64,000 nt of DNA, taken from assembly GCA_964449325.1 (NCBI GenBank), contig CAYUYJ010000001.1, positions 310,001-374,000 of the forward strand, given 5' to 3'. Shown here piece by piece: positions 60,696-64,000 of this stretch (its first letter is position 1; each line of letters begins with the position of its first letter). The notes beneath the pieces are model-generated. The model was not told the origin of the DNA. It saw only the letters and a list, made by a program, of their open reading frames with translations, and did no database searches. Source of the stretch: RGIG3002 sp964449325. GTDB taxonomy: Bacteria > Bacillota > Clostridia > Lachnospirales > Lachnospiraceae. The position numbers and the translations under genes were made by a program.

Positions 60696-61016
60696 TTAAT
60701 TTATGTACCCGTTAATCCATTCTGTCAGTTCGTCTTTCTTCACAAAGCCTCTTTTTTTATCTAACACCTCTCCGTCCCGAAACAAAATCAGGGTTGGCGA
60801 ACTCATAACCTGATAGTCTGCTGCAATATCCGCATCAAAGTTGACATTAATCTTATATACCTTTAAGGAATCTTCATATTCATCCTCAATGTCACCAAGA
60901 ATAGGAGAAAGCTGCTTACACGGAATACAGGTGTCCGAATAAAATTCCACCAGAATTAACCCCTGTGCCTGCTTTACCGTCGTATCAAAATCCGACTTTC
61001 CAATCCTTTTTGCCAT
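60696..61016 (-). CDS. Thioredoxin-like protein with CIPC motif
   Basis: This 106-residue thioredoxin-fold protein has the active site SDTCIPCKQLSP with Cys30 and Cys33, instead of WCGPC. The cis-Pro is in SSPTL near 77, and the C-terminal helix ends in ELTEWING. It may reduce a persulfide or the carrier-bound sulfur within this operon, or serve the reductases as reductant. The start overlaps the tusA-like stop by one base (TAATG). The variant active site suggests a specialised role and not general redox housekeeping. Confidence 0.88.
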   Translation of the reverse strand: MAKRIGKSDFDTTVKQAQGLILVEFYSDTCIPCKQLSPILGDIEDEYEDSLKVYKINVNFDADIAADYQVMSSPTLILFRDGEVLDKKRGFVKKDELTEWINGYIN

Positions 61017-61264
61017 TATTCATCCTCCACTTTCTTTACATAAAGTGTGTAAGTACCATCTTCATTGTCCACCAGCTTCAAAATCTGATGTCCTTCTTCT
61101 TTTATGCTGCGCGGGACATTCTGTACCGGCTCTCCGTCATTCATGCGGATTGCAAGAATCTCACCATCCTCCAGCTCATCCAGACTGACCTTTGCCTTTA
61201 CAAAAGTAAGCGGGCAAACCTTATCTGTAATATCTACTTCTGCGTCAAAATTAATTTCTGCCAT
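61016..61264 (-). CDS. TusA-like sulfurtransferase
   Basis: TusA-like proteins relay persulfide sulfur on one Cys. The 82-residue protein starts MAEINFDAEVDITDKVCPLT, with Cys17 in the family's Cys-Pro position (CPxP is usual; here CPLT). A helix-strand arrangement follows, with a GEILAIRMNDGEPVQNVPRS segment. The start at 61264 has GAGGAGG. It overlaps the sulfite reductase stop by 14 bases and the thioredoxin start by one. It probably hands sulfur from the reductase or a persulfide to the carrier. Confidence 0.85.
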   Translation of the reverse strand: MAEINFDAEVDITDKVCPLTFVKAKVSLDELEDGEILAIRMNDGEPVQNVPRSIKEEGHQILKLVDNEDGTYTLYVKKVEDE

Positions 61265-62123
61265 AATATGCCTCCTCAATTTCTTTTCGGAATTTATCCT
61301 CTCCCACTCTCTGTAATGTCAGGCGGAATCGCTCTCCCGCATTGGCATTTTCTTCAAAGAATTTTATGGCTGCATCTGCCACCCGGAATAAGGTTTCCTT
61401 GTCCTTAATAATAGGAACGATATTTTCCCCTTTATGAATTTTATTGCCAAACAGACCTCCGAAAGAAACGATATATCCGCTTTCTCCCTTCCATGCATCT
61501 GTAGGACAGGATTTTACACAGCGTCCGCAGTTGTTACATTTTTCACGGTCTATTTCCACTCCGTTTTCCGTCATCTTCAATGCGTTCTCTCTACATGCTT
61601 TTACGCAGACACCGCAGTTAATACATGCATCTTTTTCATAAGAAACAACCATACCGCCCTTTACACCAAAGTCATTTTCTTCTGCCTTCAAACAGTTATT
61701 CTGGCATCCTGTCACACCGAATTTAAACTTATGCGGCAGTTCCCGTCCAAAATATCTTTGATCCAGCTCTTGAGCCAGGGTATATGTATCTATACAGCCG
61801 CTCGGACAAATCTCGGAGCCCTGACAGGCCGTTACCGTTCTGACTCTCGGACCGCAAACCCCCGGCTTTACACCTCCCTTTGCAAGTGCTTCCCTTACCT
61901 CTTCAATATCATCAAAATGAATAAAAGGAATTTCGATTCCCTGACGGGATGTCATATGTACATAACCGTGTCCATACTTTTCTGCCACTTCCGAAACCGT
62001 CTTAATGTTTTCTGCTGTCAGATTACCGCCTACTACCTGCAGACGCAAAGAAAAATATCCTTTCTGTTTTTGGCGCATGAAACCGCCTTTTTTCAGTGAT
62101 GCATAATCAATATTTGCTGCCAT
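61251..62123 (-). CDS. Small siroheme sulfite reductase with two ferredoxin clusters
   Basis: Sulfite reductase makes sulfide from sulfite by six-electron reduction. The 290-residue protein has a siroheme/[4Fe-4S] ligand set Cys100, Cys106, Cys140, Cys144 (CQGSEIC and CQNNC, the expected C-x5-C ... C-x3-C). An inserted ferredoxin region follows with two [4Fe-4S] sites (Cys167/170/173/177 and Cys196/199/202/206). This compact assimilatory-like type uses ferredoxin-type electrons. The start at 62123 has AAGGAG. It lies between metY and tusA in the carrier operon. Confidence 0.92.
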   Translation of the reverse strand: MAANIDYASLKKGGFMRQKQKGYFSLRLQVVGGNLTAENIKTVSEVAEKYGHGYVHMTSRQGIEIPFIHFDDIEEVREALAKGGVKPGVCGPRVRTVTACQGSEICPSGCIDTYTLAQELDQRYFGRELPHKFKFGVTGCQNNCLKAEENDFGVKGGMVVSYEKDACINCGVCVKACRENALKMTENGVEIDREKCNNCGRCVKSCPTDAWKGESGYIVSFGGLFGNKIHKGENIVPIIKDKETLFRVADAAIKFFEENANAGERFRLTLQRVGEDKFRKEIEEAYYGRN

Positions 62124-62165
62124 GCTCTTTCTCCTTTTTATCATCTTTCGTTTTCATATAAAAAT

Positions 62166-63404
62166 TTATTGATTATTGATTTGTTCTATTGCTCTTGCAA
62201 AATCTTCCTGCAAATCCTCAATATCCTCAATACCAACGCTGACACGAATTAAATCTTCAAACACACCGGCCTCTTCCTTCTGCTGCCTCGTACTGTGTAA
62301 ACTGATGGTAGAAGAGGGATGCAGGACTAACGTCTTCGTATCTCCGATATTGGATACTTTGTACGGTAGTTTCAGTGCGTTAATTAACCGAAATGCCCGT
62401 TCCTTACTGCCTACCCGCATTGTAAAAATAGCGCCATAATATGTAGTAAATTGTGATTTCGCTATCTCATGCCACGGACTGCTTTCCAGTCCCGGATAAT
62501 TGACGGTAATATCCTCATAATTATCTTCCAGCCACTTTGCCAGATGTGCTGCATTTTCGCACTGTCTCTGCATTCGAAGACCAAGCGTTTCCAAACCAAT
62601 CTGATTTAAAAATGCATTCTGCGGTGAAAGACAGGCCCCCGTATTCCGGAACAACCCGTTACGCAGCTTCGCCGTATAAGCGAATGGCCCGAATTTAATA
62701 TAATCCTTCATTCCCGGATATTTTTCCGCATTCCACTTAAACTTACCACTATCCGTTAAAACGCCACTGATGGAGTTGCTGCTTCCGTTAATATACTTAG
62801 AGGAAGAATTTACCACAATATCAGCCCCTAATGAAATCGGTCTTAACAAAAATGCGGTTGCTACCGTATTGTCTACAATTAACGGCAGTCCGTGTCTGTG
62901 TGCAAGTTCTGCCAGTCCTTTTATATCTGTAACATCCAATCTGGGATTTCCGATTGTCTCTGCAAAAATCAGTTTTGTCCTATCCGTAATTGCTCTTTCA
63001 AAGGCATCCCAGTTATTATTTTCCACATAAATTGTAGAAATGCCAAATGCCTCAAAATCCCGAAATAAATCAATGCTTCCCCCATATAGGCTGGCACTTG
63101 TAACAATTTCATCTCCTGCCTGCAAAATATTTAAAAAAGCATTGGTCAAGGCTGCCATACCTGATGCACAGGCTATCGTTGCCACACCACCCTCCAGATT
63201 GGTAATCCGTTCTTCAAATGCCGTTATCGTGGGGTTGCCGACTCTTGTATAGGAAAATCCTACTGCCTTATTTTCAAAAATTTTCTCTAATTCCTCTGCT
63301 GAACGGTGCTCAAAAGCGCTGGACTGGTAAACCGGAGTTAATGTTGCCCCGTTTTTTTCATCTCTTCTGACGCCGCCATGCAATACGCAAGTATTAAACT
63401 TCAT
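62166..63404 (-). CDS. Short-form O-acetylhomoserine sulfhydrylase-type enzyme
   Basis: This 412-residue cystathionine-gamma-synthase-family PLP enzyme has FSYTRVGNPTITAFEERITN near residue 49, NSSSKYINGSSN near 203 with the PLP Lys, and LIRVSVGIEDIEDL near the end. It is shorter than the other MetY at 49100 and is embedded in the sulfur-carrier operon. It probably forms homocysteine (or cysteine) using the carrier's thiocarboxylate as sulfur donor. The Wolinella pathway uses MetY that way. The start at 63404 follows AAAGGA. Confidence 0.9.
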   Translation of the reverse strand: MKFNTCVLHGGVRRDEKNGATLTPVYQSSAFEHRSAEELEKIFENKAVGFSYTRVGNPTITAFEERITNLEGGVATIACASGMAALTNAFLNILQAGDEIVTSASLYGGSIDLFRDFEAFGISTIYVENNNWDAFERAITDRTKLIFAETIGNPRLDVTDIKGLAELAHRHGLPLIVDNTVATAFLLRPISLGADIVVNSSSKYINGSSNSISGVLTDSGKFKWNAEKYPGMKDYIKFGPFAYTAKLRNGLFRNTGACLSPQNAFLNQIGLETLGLRMQRQCENAAHLAKWLEDNYEDITVNYPGLESSPWHEIAKSQFTTYYGAIFTMRVGSKERAFRLINALKLPYKVSNIGDTKTLVLHPSSTISLHSTRQQKEEAGVFEDLIRVSVGIEDIEDLQEDFARAIEQINNQ

Positions 63405-63441
63405 TTTATTCCTTTCCATTTCAACCATTATTTTCAAACTA

Positions 63442-63849
63442 CTATATCACATAGTCATTCCATGTGTCCCGTTTCATCTCCAGCATCTGCATCAGGGTAT
63501 GACTGTCCAGCACTTTGTCTATAGCTTCATCCAGTTCCGTCAACACACAACTCAAACAGACACTCTCCTGCTCCTGATTCTGTTCCTTAAGAATACTCTC
63601 CGTCAGACGAAGTACCGTTCCTACTGTTGCCTTTTTCGCGCTTTCCGTTGCCTGATATCCGCCCTTTGGTCCCCGGATACTATTGACTAATCCTGCAAAA
63701 CTTAAAATGCTCACCACCTGCTCTGCATATTTATTGGAAATATCACGTCTCGTTGCTACATCTTTCATAGAAACCGGTGTCTTCTCCCCATACTGCAAAA
63801 TATCCAGCATAATCTCAACCGCATAAACTCCCCGCGCTGAAATCTTCAT
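63442..63849 (-). CDS. Rrf2-family regulator, CymR-like
   Basis: Rrf2 regulators include IscR (Fe-S) and CymR (cysteine). The 135-residue protein has an N-terminal winged HTH (KISARGVYAVEIMLDILQYG, PVSMKDVATRRDISNKYAEQ, IRGPKGGYQ) and a C-terminal helix pair. VCLSC near residues 98-102 carries two Cys, not the three of IscR. It lies between cysK and metY. In Bacillus, CymR acts as a repressor with CysK as partner, so this gene is the likely regulator of both sulfur operons. Iron-sulfur sensing is not excluded. Confidence 0.85.
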   Translation of the reverse strand: MKISARGVYAVEIMLDILQYGEKTPVSMKDVATRRDISNKYAEQVVSILSFAGLVNSIRGPKGGYQATESAKKATVGTVLRLTESILKEQNQEQESVCLSCVLTELDEAIDKVLDSHTLMQMLEMKRDTWNDYVI

Positions 63850-63866
63850 TTTTGTCCTCCTTGCCT

Positions 63867-64000
63867 TTACTCAGTTAAAAAGAGCGGTGTTGAATAGTAT
63901 CTGTCTCCGTTATCCGGTAATAATGCAACAATCGTCTTTCCTTTATTTTCAGGGCGTTTTGCCAGTTCTACCGCTGCATATAAAGCAGCACCTGAAGAAA
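63867..64000 (-). CDS. cysK: Cysteine synthase, C-terminal end only
   Basis: The visible frame, read on the minus strand, ends in PENKGKTIVALLPDNGDRYY and STPLFLTE, the typical C-terminus of O-acetylserine sulfhydrylase (CysK). SSGAALYAAVELAKRP precedes it, the expected helix near the PLP pocket. Only about 44 codons lie in the window; the start is beyond its end. The stop TAA is at 63869-63867, 17 bases before the rrf2-like ATG, so they are co-transcribed. Confidence 0.9.
   Translation of the reverse strand, partial: SSGAALYAAVELAKRPENKGKTIVALLPDNGDRYYSTPLFLTE

Noticed and set aside
1..64000. CRISPR array, prophage or integrated plasmid
   Set aside because: No regularly spaced repeats, phage structural genes, integrase or replication genes were seen; the only mobile signals are the MITE-like element and the Rpn-family gene.

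Overview
The window looks like a chromosomal segment of an anaerobic gut-type Clostridia, most likely Lachnospiraceae. The evidence is low-to-moderate G+C, AGGAGG-type ribosome binding sites, sigma-A promoters, a T-box proline leader, an [FeFe]-hydrogenase, PerR with a reverse rubrerythrin, MCP receptors and a clostridial sulfur-assimilation cluster. I saw no tRNA, rRNA, CRISPR array or prophage. The family assignment is inference from gene content; no database was searched.

Layout. 1-5.3 kb: uvrC (cut by the window edge), ftsH and a DUF1846 protein, all on the minus strand. 5.4-7.2 kb: pyrG on the plus strand behind a leader with two terminator hairpins. 7.3-15 kb: an accessory stretch with a short carbamoyltransferase-like protein, two alpha/beta hydrolases, a zinc-ribbon protein, a WYL regulator, a CPBP protease plus HTH regulator with a clear operator, a HAD phosphatase, a GNAT acetyltransferase and an Rpn-family nuclease. 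15-24.4 kb: proS under a T-box, a lipoprotein, an O-antigen-ligase-like membrane protein, an MCP, an RluA-type pseudouridine synthase and a histidine kinase/response regulator pair. 24.6-25.6 kb: perR-rubrerythrin. 25.7-27.7 kb: an ABC exporter interrupted by one stop codon inside its signature motif, preceded by a short leader peptide and mutually exclusive hairpins. 27.8-34.5 kb: an MCP, a diguanylate cyclase, a hydrolase, a cation/proton antiporter and a TrpB2-like enzyme. 34.6-38.2 kb: a two-gene [FeFe]-hydrogenase/flavoprotein operon with a consensus cre site, next to a MITE-like element. 38.6-49 kb: an ABC-2 exporter, an XRE regulator, a flavodoxin-ferredoxin, small membrane proteins, a NYN-LOTUS protein, a CBS-type Mn pyrophosphatase, a CobD/HisC-like enzyme and a deoxyinosine glycosylase.

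49-64 kb is the most coherent system, a sulfate-to-amino-acid pathway in two adjacent operons plus metY. Operon 1 (sbp-cysT-cysW-cysA-aprA-aprB-cysD-cysN) imports sulfate, activates it to APS and probably reduces APS with a compact AprBA-type reductase; no cysC or cysH lies here. Operon 2 (cysK-rrf2-metY-sir-tusA-trx-thiS-like-thiF-like-M67 protease) reduces sulfite and appears to load the sulfur on a ThiS/MoaD-like carrier. This recalls the Wolinella HcyS/HcyF/HcyD and mycobacterial CysO/Mec thiocarboxylate pathways. The carrier ends in GGGC, so a protease would have to trim it before activation, and a JAMM protease is encoded in the same operon. The Rrf2 regulator next to cysK suggests CymR/CysK-type cysteine sensing.
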